DNA from: JAAURS01 sp044923475
Lineage (GTDB): Bacteria > Cyanobacteriota > Cyanobacteriia > Thermosynechococcales > Thermosynechococcaceae
NCBI RefSeq assembly: GCF_044923475.1
Contig: NZ_CP137338.1
Coordinates: forward strand, 2,914,001 to 2,978,000
Length of the DNA stretch: 64,000 bases
Reading direction: 5' to 3'
Positions 1 to 9,354 of the stretch are shown piece by piece. The translations under genes and the position numbers were made by a program. Each line of letters opens with the position of its first letter. Within the stretch, counting starts at the first letter, position 1. The notes under the pieces were generated by a model, which was given only the letters and a program-made list of their open reading frames with translations, had not been told where the DNA came from and ran no database searches.

Positions 1-1
1 A

Positions 2-160
2 TGTAAGGTTTGTGGTCAAATTTACGATCCAGCAGACGGCGATCCAAAGTCTGGAATTGCTCCGGGAAAAGCTTTTGAGGATCTGCCGGAAGATTGGGTA
101 TGTCCAGTCTGTAGCGCGAAGAAGGCAAAGTTTCAACTAGTGCTACCAGGGGGAGTTTAG
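2..160 (+). CDS. Rubredoxin, 3' part (5' end outside window)
   Basis: The first frame reads 52 residues to a TAG at 158-160. It contains the two metal-binding knuckles of rubredoxin, CxxCG at the window edge and CPVC about 30 residues later, with the usual YDPADGD and LPEDWVCPVC stretches between. Rubredoxins bind one iron through four cysteines and act as small electron carriers. In cyanobacteria a membrane-anchored rubredoxin (RubA) assists photosystem assembly. The N-terminus is missing. This copy has only about 12 residues after the last Cys, so the C-terminal membrane anchor of RubA is absent and it is more likely a soluble rubredoxin. Confidence 0.85.
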   Translation, partial: CKVCGQIYDPADGDPKSGIAPGKAFEDLPEDWVCPVCSAKKAKFQLVLPGGV

Positions 161-299
161 CTAGTTGTGTTGTAAAAGGTAATGCGTTCTAAACCGTGAA
201 AGCCGAACTTGACGATATTCCTCCAAGTTGTCGATAACATCCAGGATTTTAACGAAGCGAGAACCACTATTTATTCTAAATCAAGGAGAGTTAGTAAAG

Positions 300-1268
300 A
301 TGGAATGTATGAAAGCAGCCGTACTGACAGCATTTGGTGGTGCTGAGAGTTTTGAGATTCAAACTGTGCCCAAGCCAGTACCAAAACCTAATCAGGTTCT
401 AGTAAGGGTTTGTGCAACATCGATCAATCCGGTTGATTATCAGACTCGCCGTGGTGACTACAAAGACCTAGTTCGATTACCAGCAATTATCGGAGTTGAC
501 ATTTCAGGGGTCATTGAGACAGTTGGAGAGTCAGTGACAGACTTTGAGGTAGGAAACGAAGTTTATTACTCGCCGCAGATTTTTGGAGAATCTGGCAGCT
601 ATGCTCAATATCATGTTGCTGATGCAGGGATTGTTGCGCTCAAGCCTTCTAACTTGTCGCACATTGAAGCAGCGTGTTTTCCTCTTGCAGGAGGAACGGC
701 TTGGGATTGTCTAGTGACGAGGGGCAATCTTCAAGTTGGGGAATCAGTTCTAATTCATTCGGGTGCTGGTGGCGTTGGTTCTATTGCAATTCAACTTGCA
801 AAAGCGATGGGAGCCTATGTTTTTACAACATGCAGTTCTAAAAATTTCGATTTTGTTAAAGAACTTGGCGCAGATCGAGCCATTGATTACAAAAACGAAG
901 ATTATACGGAAGTTATTTATCAGGAAACAGATGAGCTAGGTGTTGATTTAGTTTTGGATACGGTCGGTGGACAAACAATCCAGCGTAGCCCAGAAATTAT
1001 TCGCCCATTTGGCAGGCTTGTGAGTATTGTAGACACTGAAACGCCACAATCACTCATCGAAGCATGGGGCAAGAATCTGACTATCCATTTTGTTTTCTCC
1101 CCACAGTACCGAGCAAAATTAGATGCTTTGACAAAGCTAATCGAGCGCACTCAGCTTCGCCCCATCATTGATTCAACGCTGTCTTGGGATCAGATAATTC
1201 AAGCACATCAGCGTCTAGAGCAGGGAGGGACGAAGGGGAAAATTGTGCTGGAATTTACCAAAAGTTAG
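300..1268 (+). CDS. NAD(P)H:quinone oxidoreductase-like, zinc-free MDR family
   Basis: This is a 322-residue medium-chain dehydrogenase/reductase. The N-terminal GroES-like domain includes a GVDISGVIE stretch. The Rossmann fold has SGAGGVGS followed by IAIQLAKAMG, and the end (GGTKGKIVLEF) is typical of the quinone oxidoreductase/zeta-crystallin branch. The structural-zinc Cys cluster is absent. These enzymes use NADPH to reduce quinones or activated alkenes; the substrate here is unknown. I chose the ATG at 300 because AAGGAGAG lies at 283-290. An in-frame ATG at 228 has no comparable ribosome site. The gene stands alone between the rubredoxin and the hydrolases. Confidence 0.85.
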   Translation: MECMKAAVLTAFGGAESFEIQTVPKPVPKPNQVLVRVCATSINPVDYQTRRGDYKDLVRLPAIIGVDISGVIETVGESVTDFEVGNEVYYSPQIFGESGSYAQYHVADAGIVALKPSNLSHIEAACFPLAGGTAWDCLVTRGNLQVGESVLIHSGAGGVGSIAIQLAKAMGAYVFTTCSSKNFDFVKELGADRAIDYKNEDYTEVIYQETDELGVDLVLDTVGGQTIQRSPEIIRPFGRLVSIVDTETPQSLIEAWGKNLTIHFVFSPQYRAKLDALTKLIERTQLRPIIDSTLSWDQIIQAHQRLEQGGTKGKIVLEFTKS

Positions 1269-1571
1269 ACTATCCTCACCGAGTACTTTAAATCATCATC
1301 TGAAAAATAGCCCCAAGTAGCACAAATTCAAACATTCACAAATATCTTGTGACTACCGCCTTCACCAAGAACTGAAGCAGCCCAACACTGATTATCTGGA
1401 GTCAACAACCAGGAAGCACTCTAGTCAAAGCCCTCTAATGCAGTAATTTAAGCATCTTACAAAAGGACATCGAAGCAAATTCGATGACCCGTAGGAATTC
1501 AATAAAATTTTCAGTCAATGCTCGTTGAAACAGAAGGAAAGCACTACCCGAATTTAAACGGAGACCACACT
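1269..1571. other. Non-coding gap
   Basis: I see no credible gene, RNA or strong hairpin here. It presumably carries the promoter of the downstream exported hydrolase. GGAGA at 1559-1563 serves as that gene's ribosome-binding site. Confidence 0.5.
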
Positions 1572-2393
1572 ATGAACATGCTTAACTTCAGGAACAGCCT
1601 CCGCCTGCTTCTGATTGTCATTCTCTTTTTAGGAACTCTTACCATTACTTCTCTAGGAGCTATCATGAGTACTGCAAATGCACAAGTCAATAAGCCCACG
1701 ATCGCGTTCGTTCATGGTGCGTTCGCCGAGTCTTCTAGTTGGAACGGTGTATTGACGAAGCTGATCGCGAAAGGTTATCCGACGGTTGCTGTGGCTAATC
1801 CTCTGCGCGGCGTTAAGAGCGACGCAGATTATGTTGCCAGCGCCCTTAAAGACATCAACGGCCCCATCGTGCTGGTTGGGCATTCTTACGGAGGCGCAGT
1901 GATTACCAATGCGGTCAAGGGTGATAGGAACGTGAAAGCATTGGTCTACGTTGCTGGTTTCGCTCCTGATGCGGGCGAGACTGCCATTGAACTCTCAGGA
2001 CGTTATCCGGGCAGCACACTCGGATCAACACTCGCGCCACCCGTTGAACTGCCCGATGGTGGTAAAGACCTCTACATTCAGCAGGACAAGTTCCACGCCC
2101 AGTTTGCTGCGGATGTGCCCGCTAACGACGCGCAACTGATGGCTAGCACCCAGCGCCCGATTACGGAAGCCGCGCTGAACGAAGCCTCCGGTGCGCCCGC
2201 ATGGAAATCTACCCCGTCCTGGTTTATTTATGGCGATCGCGACTTGAACATTCCTCCAGCGGCACTATCTTTGATGGCGAACCGCGCTCACTCAAAGGAG
2301 ACCGTTGTTGTGAATGGCGCGTCCCATGTCGTGATGGTTTCCCATACAGATGCCGTTGCCAAGCTCATCGATCGTGCTGCAACCGCGCCATAG
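1572..2393 (+). CDS. Exported alpha/beta hydrolase
   Basis: A 273-residue alpha/beta-hydrolase-fold protein. It starts with a Sec signal peptide: a basic N-region, a long Leu/Ile-rich core and a putative cleavage site after ANA. The mature part opens with the conserved FVHGAFAESSSWNGV strand-loop containing the oxyanion-hole region. The nucleophile elbow is GHSYGG, the acid is probably the Asp in YGDRDLNIP, and the catalytic His lies in GASHVVMVSH. This subgroup is usually annotated as an esterase or hydrolase of unknown substrate. The ATG at 1572 is preferred over an upstream in-frame ATG at 1518 because of GGAGA and the well-formed signal peptide. A paralogous fragment follows at 2468. Confidence 0.85.
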   Translation: MNMLNFRNSLRLLLIVILFLGTLTITSLGAIMSTANAQVNKPTIAFVHGAFAESSSWNGVLTKLIAKGYPTVAVANPLRGVKSDADYVASALKDINGPIVLVGHSYGGAVITNAVKGDRNVKALVYVAGFAPDAGETAIELSGRYPGSTLGSTLAPPVELPDGGKDLYIQQDKFHAQFAADVPANDAQLMASTQRPITEAALNEASGAPAWKSTPSWFIYGDRDLNIPPAALSLMANRAHSKETVVVNGASHVVMVSHTDAVAKLIDRAATAP

Positions 2394-2467
2394 ACGAGGC
2401 GTAAACGCATCTGGCTACAAGCATTGTCTCTAAATTAGAATGCTGAATCACTTTAAGGAGCAATTCT

Positions 2468-2609
2468 ATGTCAACTCTTGTCTTGGTTCATGGTTCATGG
2501 CACGAGGGTTCTGCTTGGAACGAAGTGATCAAACAGCTAGAAGCAAGAGGGCATCAAGCTTTTGCTCCCACGATCGCGGGTCATGGTAAAGCCGTAGATA
2601 AAAACGTTA
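2468..2609 (+). pseudogene. Alpha/beta hydrolase, 5' fragment cut by an insertion sequence
   Basis: The first ~47 codons of a second alpha/beta hydrolase are preserved: LVLVHGSWHEGSAWNEV, then a helix and the APTIAGHGK strand-loop. AAGGAG lies just upstream of the ATG at 2468. The reading frame then enters the inverted repeat of an insertion sequence at about 2610 and stops at 2680 in foreign sequence. The nucleophile Ser and catalytic His are lost, so the product cannot be active. The missing 3' part is not seen on the far side of the insertion, so sequence was deleted as well as inserted. Confidence 0.8.
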
Positions 2610-3949
2610 CTAGTTCCCCACTATTTTGTGTGAAGAGATTGAGGCAGAGAGCGTCTGCCGTTAAGGGACGCAGCAATTAAGAAATTGCGAAGCCAATCAT
2701 CGTGATATCGAAAGCCATTGAGTTGCTCAAAGGGACAAAGACATCCTGTTTGCTGCTGTGTTTTACGACAAAAGGGATGAAAGTTCCATAATAAAGCTAT
2801 TGCTCTACCTGTCTGGACTGCGGCAGGCCAAGTTCCATGGAAATATTGCATCGAAAACAGGCAACGGTCAAGATAGTTCATCGGGCGGTCAACCGCATTA
2901 CTCGTTCGGCTCGCTCCTGGAAAATCATAGGCTCTCTGAAATAGGGCAGACTTGTCCTTGAGCCGCTTGAGCCTTTGGTGAATCGAGTCTCGCAGGGGTT
3001 GCTTTTTAGCCCATTCGAGCAATCGTCTCAGCCGTTGGGCAAATTTCCCCTTGTTCGCGCCATGATACACATGCCACAGTTTTTCGCGCAGACTCTGCCA
3101 GAGGGCAGCTTGGGAACGACACAAGTCTCGCACCTTGATGACTTCATGCAAAAAGCACAGAATCCAGACAATCCCAGGAAATAGACTCTGCCAAGCACTC
3201 CGGGTCGCATCCCAGCCATCGAGCGTGACGGTTTGAGGCCTATAGTCGGGCAGATGATGGGCGACCTCCGCCTGAAAGACACCATAACCCGCCTTAAGCG
3301 CCTCGTGTCCGGCACTTTTGCACAACTCACTGCCGAAAATACAGCCTTTGGCGGCAGTGACAGCCAGATAGGCTTTCTCCCCTCGGTACCGTGTATGCTT
3401 CTCGTCTGCGCTTAGATGGGGGGGCACACCGCCGCGTCCTTCACCGTTGCTCCGACGATCGAGACCCGTCCTAGGGAGCGGCACAACTGATACCAATGCA
3501 TCTCGGTTTTACCGAGCACATAGGCGATGCCATCATAGGACAGTCCGTGTTTGCGCAAATATAATGCTTTGGCTGCGATCTCTGCGCGCTCACTCATGTA
3601 AGGCATCACGAAGTCTGGACGAATTTGATAGGCTTCGTGATGGCTGGGAAGGTAGATGCGTCGGGTCTTTATTCCTTGCCGGGATGACTCCACCAGTCCA
3701 TGGAACCGATACCCTTGCTCTATGCCTTCTGGAAACAATTCTGGGTGCTGGGCAATTTCTGCGTTGAGGTATGCTCGATAGGCTTCTCGGTCTTCGACCA
3801 GCTCACTGTAGTTCGTACCCTCTTTAATCGGCAGGCAGATTGTTTTATCTCCGGCTTTGCCTCGCGTCTTTCTTGGGGGCATGGTCTCTGACCTCCGACA
3901 ACTCTTTCTATGATCCTATCTCCTTTCACACAAACTTGTTTGGAACCAG
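2610..3949 (-). mobile_element. DDE insertion sequence, family not assigned (~1.34 kb)
   Basis: Imperfect terminal inverted repeats bound the element. CTAGTTCC followed by TTTTGTGTGAAGAG begins at 2610. On the other strand CTGGTTCC followed by GTTTGTGTGAAAGG begins at 3949. One transposase in two overlapping frames fills it. The left flank is a hydrolase gene and the right flank is a truncated ISAzo13-like element. AAACGT occurs beside both ends (2602-2607 and 3950-3955) and could be a target-duplication remnant. The flanks come from different sequences, so this is not a simple insertion: a deletion or recombination occurred as well. Confidence 0.75.
2621..3882 (-). CDS. Transposase in two frames, joined by a likely -1 frameshift
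   Basis: The first frame (3882 to 3412, 156 codons) is a basic N-terminal region with an HTH-like segment (KHGLSYDGIAYVLGKTEMHW). It ends TGC CCC CCC ATC TAA. The second frame (to 2621) carries the likely catalytic part, with TLDGWDATRSAWQSLFPG and HEVIKVRDLC. The overlap holds seven C residues (plus-strand G run at 3418-3424). The heptamer C CCC CCC sits exactly in the 0-frame register needed for -1 slippage. Shifting there gives a continuous CPPHLSADEKH joint. Programmed frameshifting is a common way to make IS transposases, but a one-base change in the homopolymer is the alternative. I do not recognise the IS family with confidence. Confidence 0.65.
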
Positions 3950-3955
3950 AAACGT

Positions 3956-4923
3956 ACGATGCTCAATGGGATTGTGTTTTGAGGTATACGGTGGATAGTG
4001 GGCAATGCGAATCTCAATCCCCAATTCATTGACCAATGTCTGTAAATCTTGCTTAAACAGATAGTGGCGTGAACTGTTAGACCCGCCTCCATCACAGAGG
4101 ATCAAAATAGAACTGGCCTTCGGATACTCCATGGAACCGTAATGATTCCACCAGTAGCGAATCGAGTCACAGGCAAACTCTCCCGTGTCATGACTGACCC
4201 CAATCTGCACATAGCCGATGTTCAGGTCTAAGTCGTATAGTCCATGGGGAATGGCAACCCCCTCTGCCAGGGATGGCCAATCATGGTCAAGCACCTGAAT
4301 CTCTTGTTGGGTATACAAACGACCCTCTCGATACAGGAGTCCAATCAACTCTTTTTTTTAGTGTCCATGCTTAAAACCGGATGACCTGAGTCTTGATAGG
4401 TTTTTCTAAGATTCCTGATGTTTTCAAACTGTTCGTTACGATGGGCGGTTTCTCCTGTAGACAGTCGTTTCTGAGCTTTGCGTTTGCGATAATGATGCTT
4501 TTTAAGCAATTGGTCAACGAGGGTAACGCTGATGGCTTTTCCGTCAACTTCGATCAACTGAGCAATCTCTTGACGCTTGAGATTTGTCCATTTCTGCCCC
4601 TCATCCATCGGCGACCCTGCGGTGTGCGCCTCTAGCACCTCAATAAAGACTTCATCCAGTCCCTCGACGGTCTCAAAGGCTGATTTGCGTCCCCCGCCTT
4701 TTGCCCGAATCCCCGCCTGATTCATGGCCACTAAATCATCCAACTCTGATAGCCCCAATCGAATCGTGTAATAATCACACCCAAACAGAGCGCTAATGTA
4801 CGATATTCCACCCCATCCCAGTTTCGCAGCTTCGATGGCCCCATAACGACGACGATCCTTTTCATTTAAGGACTTGTAAAGCCGTTGCATTTGCTGCTCA
4901 ATAGCGAAGGGGTAGGGATTCAT
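3956..4923 (-). pseudogene. ISAzo13-type transposase, 3'-truncated
   Basis: Two frames: 4923-4345 (192 codons) and the overlapping -1 frame downstream. The same eight-A slippery run as in the intact copy joins them (plus-strand T run, about 4352-4359). The first two catalytic acidic residues are present, in MDTKKK and CDGGGSN. The frame leaves the transposase after NPIEHR, right at the third acidic position, and ends in seven foreign residues. It differs from the 56 kb copy at only a couple of codons (Glu/Gln and Val/Gly in the first frame), so the two copies separated recently. Confidence 0.85.
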
Positions 4924-4997
4924 CTAAAAACAGATAAGGAAAGGATCTTCAAGCTATCACGCTTCCTATATTCTGGAGGTTATTTAATCCTCGATCC
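3956..4997 (-). mobile_element. ISAzo13-family element, truncated copy
   Basis: This is nearly identical to the full-length element at 56116-57422 but in the opposite orientation. Its outer end is intact: the inverted repeat GGATCGAGGATTAAATAACC on the minus strand, followed on the plus strand by TAA at 4998-5000. The other end is missing. Sequence matches the intact copy up to the transposase NPIEHR codons at about 3956 and then stops beside the neighbouring insertion sequence. The last ~260 bp of the element are lost, so it cannot move by itself. Confidence 0.85.
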
Positions 4998-5101
4998 TAA
5001 GCAACTATCCATCAGCTAAGCAATGAATTATCGTCCTGTCACACTGCTACTGACACCCCTTACAGGTGAACCCCTTTGCAGGTGAACCTTTGAGAGCCTT
5101 C

Positions 5102-5365
5102 CTACTTTTCAAACTGCCTCCTAGCGTAAAGTGGCTGTTCTGAAGGCCAACCTGAGAGGGCTGCTCGCGAAACCTCCGTCATCACAAAGGAATCGACTTG
5201 GATAGCAGCATTACGGGCGATCGCCCCTTCTCGCATCGTCTCGCCTTCTTCTGCTATTAGAACCCCTGCCGTTACCTTCGCCTCAATCAGTTGTTCTGGC
5301 TTACCTTGGGGCAGTTGTCCTTGACGGCTGGCTTCTTTGATTGGATAACTTTTGACGCGTAGCAC
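5102..5365 (-). CDS. Unrecognised small ORF, possibly debris
   Basis: An 87-codon frame with no family I recognise. It is acidic-to-neutral and likely helical, without a signal peptide, membrane segment or cysteine motif. No ribosome-binding site stands out before the start. It lies between a truncated insertion sequence and a decayed oxidoreductase fragment, so it may be a remnant of a larger gene rather than a functional one. It is listed because the frame is open and not a shadow of another gene. Confidence 0.3.
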   Translation of the reverse strand: MLRVKSYPIKEASRQGQLPQGKPEQLIEAKVTAGVLIAEEGETMREGAIARNAAIQVDSFVMTEVSRAALSGWPSEQPLYARRQFEK

Positions 5366-5440
5366 TGCGTCGAATTCCTTGTATCATCCCTAACACTGAC
5401 CCAGACCCGCTTATTGCTGATAACAGGACGTTCTGGCTTT

Positions 5441-5668
5441 TCAATGTGCCAGTTCAACGATGCGATTCGCCACTTCGCCGCGATGAATCGGCTGAAGCAT
5501 AAACCCTTTGGGTACCATCATAAGGGGAAAGCGATCGAGAAGTTGGATCGACATGAGCACGAATTCGTGGAATTGGGTCGATCTCAGGATTGTCCACGGA
5601 ATGCTAGCTTGAACATTACCAGGATGTTCATTGCGGCTCAGAACATGAACGTTGCCATTCGGATGTGA
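5441..5668 (-). pseudogene. NmrA-like NAD(P)-binding oxidoreductase fragment
   Basis: The minus strand holds about 76 codons without a start. They include a VHVLSRNEHPGN stretch (end of a Rossmann half), then SIPWTILRSTQFHEFV and VPKGFMLQPIHRGEVANRIV, which match the central part of atypical NmrA/SDR-type NAD(P)-binding proteins. The glycine-rich nucleotide-binding start and roughly 60 residues between the two blocks are missing, and a stop follows LAH. I read this as an internally deleted, dead gene. Confidence 0.6.
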
Positions 5669-5757
5669 GGCGCAAGGCCGAACAGCCCTGGCCGCTATGG
5701 GTGTAGCAATCTACCGATCGAGGACTTTGTTGCCCAGAACAAACTTCGATACTTCCT

Positions 5758-7341
5758 CTATTGCAACCAAGGTAATGCTTCAAACTGCGCGAACTCGGAT
5801 TCCAATTTCCACTGCGTCCGAGCGCGATCGCTCTTCTTCAAAAAGGCCGAACATCCCGTCGAAAAAGAGTTAGAACCCAGCGTATCGCTGGCACAAGCAG
5901 GCGTCGCTGCCGCAAATCCGCTCGATTGCCACAGGCTCTCCCCTTTGAGGAAACTATACTCCAAACTATTGCGAGCCAATCGTTTCAGATCCTTGTAGCC
6001 CAAGTTATATCTGCGGGCTACCAGCAAATACTCATTGCTCAGATCGCTGCGGGACACGCCTTCATCATCGGAGGCGATCGCGAGCGGTACTCCCGCATCC
6101 CAATAACTCTTGAAAGGATGTTCGTCTCCCTTTACATTCAGAATGACCTCATTGCTGGTGGGACATATTTCGACCAGCACCCCCCGCTGCCGCATCTGGG
6201 CCATCAGTTCGAAGGGATTGTCTTCATAGAGTACGTCGACCCCGTGCCCGATACGCTTGGCCTGGCCGATTTCCACGGCTTGACGAATGTGAAACCGCAA
6301 CGCTTCGGTGGGGACTAATCCCAGAGTCAACTCGCCCGCATGGAGCGATATTTTAGTGTTGGGGAATTGACTGTGGAGAAATTTCAACATCTCCATTTGC
6401 AACGTGTAGTCGCGCAATGCCACGGGATGATCTTCTGGCGCAACCAAGTTAATCCCCACCACGCGCGGATCGATCTTGGCTAGCTCGAAGGCATAGGCAA
6501 ATTGAGCAAATACTTCCTCCGGCGGTTTTGTGCGAGTGGTTTGTTGCAAATAGCGCACCGTCACGCCGCAACCGGGCTGTGCTGTCGCTGTACCGCAGCC
6601 TAAAGTTTTAGAAGTCTGACGTTCTAAGTCGGCCAAATCTTGAGTGCCTTTCTCGACTAGTGTCTTTAATCCTCTATCGAGTAGTTTCTGGCGCATTCGT
6701 GCGAAGTTTCGGTTCCAGCCTACCTGCTTGCCCAGTTGACGAGCCTCGCTGCCCTGAACGGTCAACATTAGCTCTAGGTAGGAAATATGCTGGGAAGCGG
6801 CGCGATTGGCAACTTCTGCCACCATATCGTCTTGACGGGATGGCGCTGAAGAAATAGGAGAGAAGCCTCCAAATGCTTCAAAGAATTGGTCGTGCCCGGA
6901 TTTCTTTGCAAAGCCCAGATTGCGAGTCGAAAACCGATCGACGAGCGCATCGTAGATTTTAGTGCGATCGAACAATTTGGACGCCGGGAAATAGGTATTA
7001 CTCTGGTTGCAAGCTTTGGGTTCGATCAGGGCGATCGCGCTCGGATCGACGCAATACCCATCTTCTGCGGCCCATTTCAGATAATTCTCGGCATAAACCG
7101 CACCGCTTAAGTGACTGTGAATATCCCCGCCCTTCGGCATTCGCTGCAAAAATGCGCGCAAGACAGGTGGGCGATCGCGATGTTTTTCAAACCAGGTGGC
7201 CACTTGCGTTTCAGTGCGCTGACGAGCGCTTTGGGTCGCGGGCGCTTCCCGCGCGGCAACCCCTGAAACGCAAACGCTAGAGCAGACTAATAATCCCCAA
7301 AATAATTGCAGCTTAAAGGATTTAGGCATTGGAAGATGCAT
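5758..7341 (-). CDS. Exported adenosine deaminase-like protein
   Basis: A 527-residue protein of the adenosine deaminase superfamily. Zinc and catalytic signatures appear in order: HSH in GGDIHSHLSG (about residue 75), SLHAGE, IGHGVD and ASDDEGVSR. A signal peptide precedes them (hydrophobic LFWGLLVCSSVCVSGVAA, residues ~13-30), so the enzyme probably acts outside the cytoplasmic membrane. At over 500 residues it is longer than cytosolic ADA (~340). It resembles the secreted ADGF/ADA2-like branch in size and in its ~45-residue N-terminal extension. It would turn extracellular adenosine into inosine, perhaps for purine salvage. Two near-N-terminal Met codons (7341 and 7329) are possible starts; neither has a strong ribosome site. 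Confidence 0.85.
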   Translation of the reverse strand: MHLPMPKSFKLQLFWGLLVCSSVCVSGVAAREAPATQSARQRTETQVATWFEKHRDRPPVLRAFLQRMPKGGDIHSHLSGAVYAENYLKWAAEDGYCVDPSAIALIEPKACNQSNTYFPASKLFDRTKIYDALVDRFSTRNLGFAKKSGHDQFFEAFGGFSPISSAPSRQDDMVAEVANRAASQHISYLELMLTVQGSEARQLGKQVGWNRNFARMRQKLLDRGLKTLVEKGTQDLADLERQTSKTLGCGTATAQPGCGVTVRYLQQTTRTKPPEEVFAQFAYAFELAKIDPRVVGINLVAPEDHPVALRDYTLQMEMLKFLHSQFPNTKISLHAGELTLGLVPTEALRFHIRQAVEIGQAKRIGHGVDVLYEDNPFELMAQMRQRGVLVEICPTSNEVILNVKGDEHPFKSYWDAGVPLAIASDDEGVSRSDLSNEYLLVARRYNLGYKDLKRLARNSLEYSFLKGESLWQSSGFAAATPACASDTLGSNSFSTGCSAFLKKSDRARTQWKLESEFAQFEALPWLQ

Positions 7342-7567
7342 TCGCGACTAGGATACATACAGGTTCAGACTACACCTCAAAACAAGAAACGATCGTGAAT
7401 TTTCAATACAAAATTCAATAGAGAAATAAAAAACTCATTCGACCATCTGCGGCGATCTCATTCTTAAGTCATGCGTTTGGGCACTGCGATCGCCCCCCCA
7501 GACGGATGGACCGACGCACATCACAGATTACATCAATTTTGTTTAGACAGAATTTAGTATATTGAAG

Positions 7568-7948
7568 CTATTGGAAATAATTTTGCCTTTTCCAGGAGAA
7601 GTAACGAGTTAGATCTCTGCTACTAAGCATATAAATAGGAATAAAGGCACTGAGAATCGCCAAGATCGAACTCCCTACGATGAGGATGGTGGAGAGTTTT
7701 GAACTCAGTAAAAGAATCATTGTTATTAAAGCGATTGCCAAAAAACTACAGATACCTATCAAGAGCCATTTTGCCCATTTTCGCCCTTGCAGAACAAAGT
7801 ACATTACTACAATTGTGAGTAAGATTCGACCAATAGCCCATTTATCCCGCACAACGATTGCCAGGGTAGTATCTAAAGTGCAGAGCACCAGAAACATGGC
7901 GAGTAATCGATTCCGAGCGCTCAAGATAGCTCGATCGGGCTGGGTCAT
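7568..7948 (-). CDS. Small four-helix membrane protein, unknown
   Basis: A 126-residue protein with about four hydrophobic segments (around residues 15-33, 40-55, 60-82 and 86-108) and short polar ends. The C-terminus is basic and aromatic (SRDLTRYFSWKRQNYF). I do not recognise the family. It lies alone between the adenosine deaminase and the barstar-like gene, all on the minus strand but with gaps over 200 bp, so no operon is evident. Confidence 0.6.
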   Translation of the reverse strand: MTQPDRAILSARNRLLAMFLVLCTLDTTLAIVVRDKWAIGRILLTIVVMYFVLQGRKWAKWLLIGICSFLAIALITMILLLSSKLSTILIVGSSILAILSAFIPIYMLSSRDLTRYFSWKRQNYFQ

Positions 7949-8153
7949 GGTGTTTGCGATAATGTACCGATAATTACAGTTGAATCATTGTACGGATCGA
8001 GTTTGGCTTTTGGCCATTTAAATCTCTGTGTCGAAAGTTTGGCTCCAGGTAGTTTAACAAGATTTGCCTGCAGTTTTGGTGGTTGGCAGATTAACAGAAT
8101 AAGCAAGGCCTAACGGCCACGTTCATCGAGCCGGAATCGGTGAACCTTCCATT

Positions 8154-8780
8154 TCATAAATGCGGCAAGTCCGGCTTTGGTGTAACGCTTTGTTCATCCG
8201 TCATTTGCAATCGTCCGCCGTTCTCATCAATTGATTGCTGCGCGATTTGCAAAACGGAATCTCGAAATTGTACCAGATTGCTGGGAGTTTGGCCAAGTGA
8301 ATCGAATACAAACAAGTACGGGGGATCGTATTCATTAATGCTGCCTGTTATCCAACTATCGGCAAGTGCATTTAGGTTTTTACCGTGCCAATCCGGAGCG
8401 CCACATTGTGCGAATACCGTGTCAAAAAACTCATCGGTGCTGTTGATTTTTGACCAATCTACAACGACTCTCGTAACATCAGCATATTGCGGCATCCGAA
8501 TCCAGTTTGCACCAACGCCAGTTCGAGTTGCAACCCAGCCCGGAGGAAGATCGGCAACATCAAGCACGGTTTTGTCGTGTTCAACAATCTCGCCCAGGCC
8601 TACAACCATTGCGACGCTTGGGTCTGCTCCTTCATCGGACAGGAATTGCCAACCGTGGTCAGATTCATCGTGTACGACGCGAGCGATCGGTCTACGATCG
8701 TGGAGCACATGTCGAGTCGTAAATGTTGCACAGTTACGCGGTTGGTCAAATGGCCACATATTGCATCGTTTAAAGGACAA
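8154..8780 (-). CDS. DUF2185-barstar fusion, immunity-like protein
   Basis: A 208-residue protein with two recognisable halves. Residues ~25-95 (VVHDESDHGWQFLSDEG through LPPGWVATR) look like a DUF2185 domain, found in polymorphic-toxin immunity proteins. Residues ~108-180 (FFDTVFAQCGAPDWHGKNLNALADSW) match the barstar fold, the inhibitor of barnase-type RNases. Barstar binds its RNase tightly in the cytoplasm. A two-domain immunity protein suggests protection against one toxin with two interfaces, or against two toxins. No barnase-like or polymorphic toxin gene is visible nearby, so this is an orphan immunity gene in the window. The start is unclear. Confidence 0.7.
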   Translation of the reverse strand: MSFKRCNMWPFDQPRNCATFTTRHVLHDRRPIARVVHDESDHGWQFLSDEGADPSVAMVVGLGEIVEHDKTVLDVADLPPGWVATRTGVGANWIRMPQYADVTRVVVDWSKINSTDEFFDTVFAQCGAPDWHGKNLNALADSWITGSINEYDPPYLFVFDSLGQTPSNLVQFRDSVLQIAQQSIDENGGRLQMTDEQSVTPKPDLPHL

Positions 8781-9354
8781 ACTATTTATTCAACCGCGTA
8801 CAGTGGTCTAATACGCGTAGATGATATGTTATCCAGCATATTTCAATCTAACTCCAAAATTCAGGATTTATACAGCTTTTGCAATCTAGCTCTGTTGAAA
8901 GTAGAGTTAGACTGCAATTTTGTTATTAAACCATGATTTTAATGGGTTCAAATCCCGCTAAGCTAGGAATTCTTAGAGCGCAGCGATCTAACACTCTTTC
9001 ATATAGCCCTACGAGAGCATGTTAAGACGTTTGTAAATAGCCCGCTTTGAGCAGTAAGGATTTGATTAAGCAGTGCGTCCTAAGCAAAATCCGTAGTGCT
9101 ATAGTGAATGATCTTGCATTCTATTTTTTCCAGCCTCTTCTATGCCTAAATCCATAGATTTTTCTCTACCGTCAAGTTTTATATCAAAAACTGTATCTCC
9201 CTCGACGGCATCAGCGTAAAGATTGATGTCCCCCGCCCACTCACACATTAAGAAATATAGGGATTGTGGCCAATCCATTCACTGAATTCGCTATGACAGA
9301 ACTAGCGAACTGATGCCGACGTTCGCGATCGATCTATGGGTCATGGAGTGAGTT
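8781..9354. other. Long non-coding gap before the macroglobulin gene
   Basis: About 570 bp without a supported gene. It holds scattered AT-rich stretches and a tRNA T-arm look-alike near 8944-8957 with no matching acceptor or anticodon stem. The ribosome site GGAG at 9345-9348 belongs to the downstream gene. I see nothing else I can name. Confidence 0.4.

Noticed and set aside
8941..8960. tRNA T-arm-like GGGTTCAAATCCC
   Set aside because: No acceptor stem partner, D-arm or anticodon stem at the right distances upstream; chance resemblance or a very decayed tRNA.
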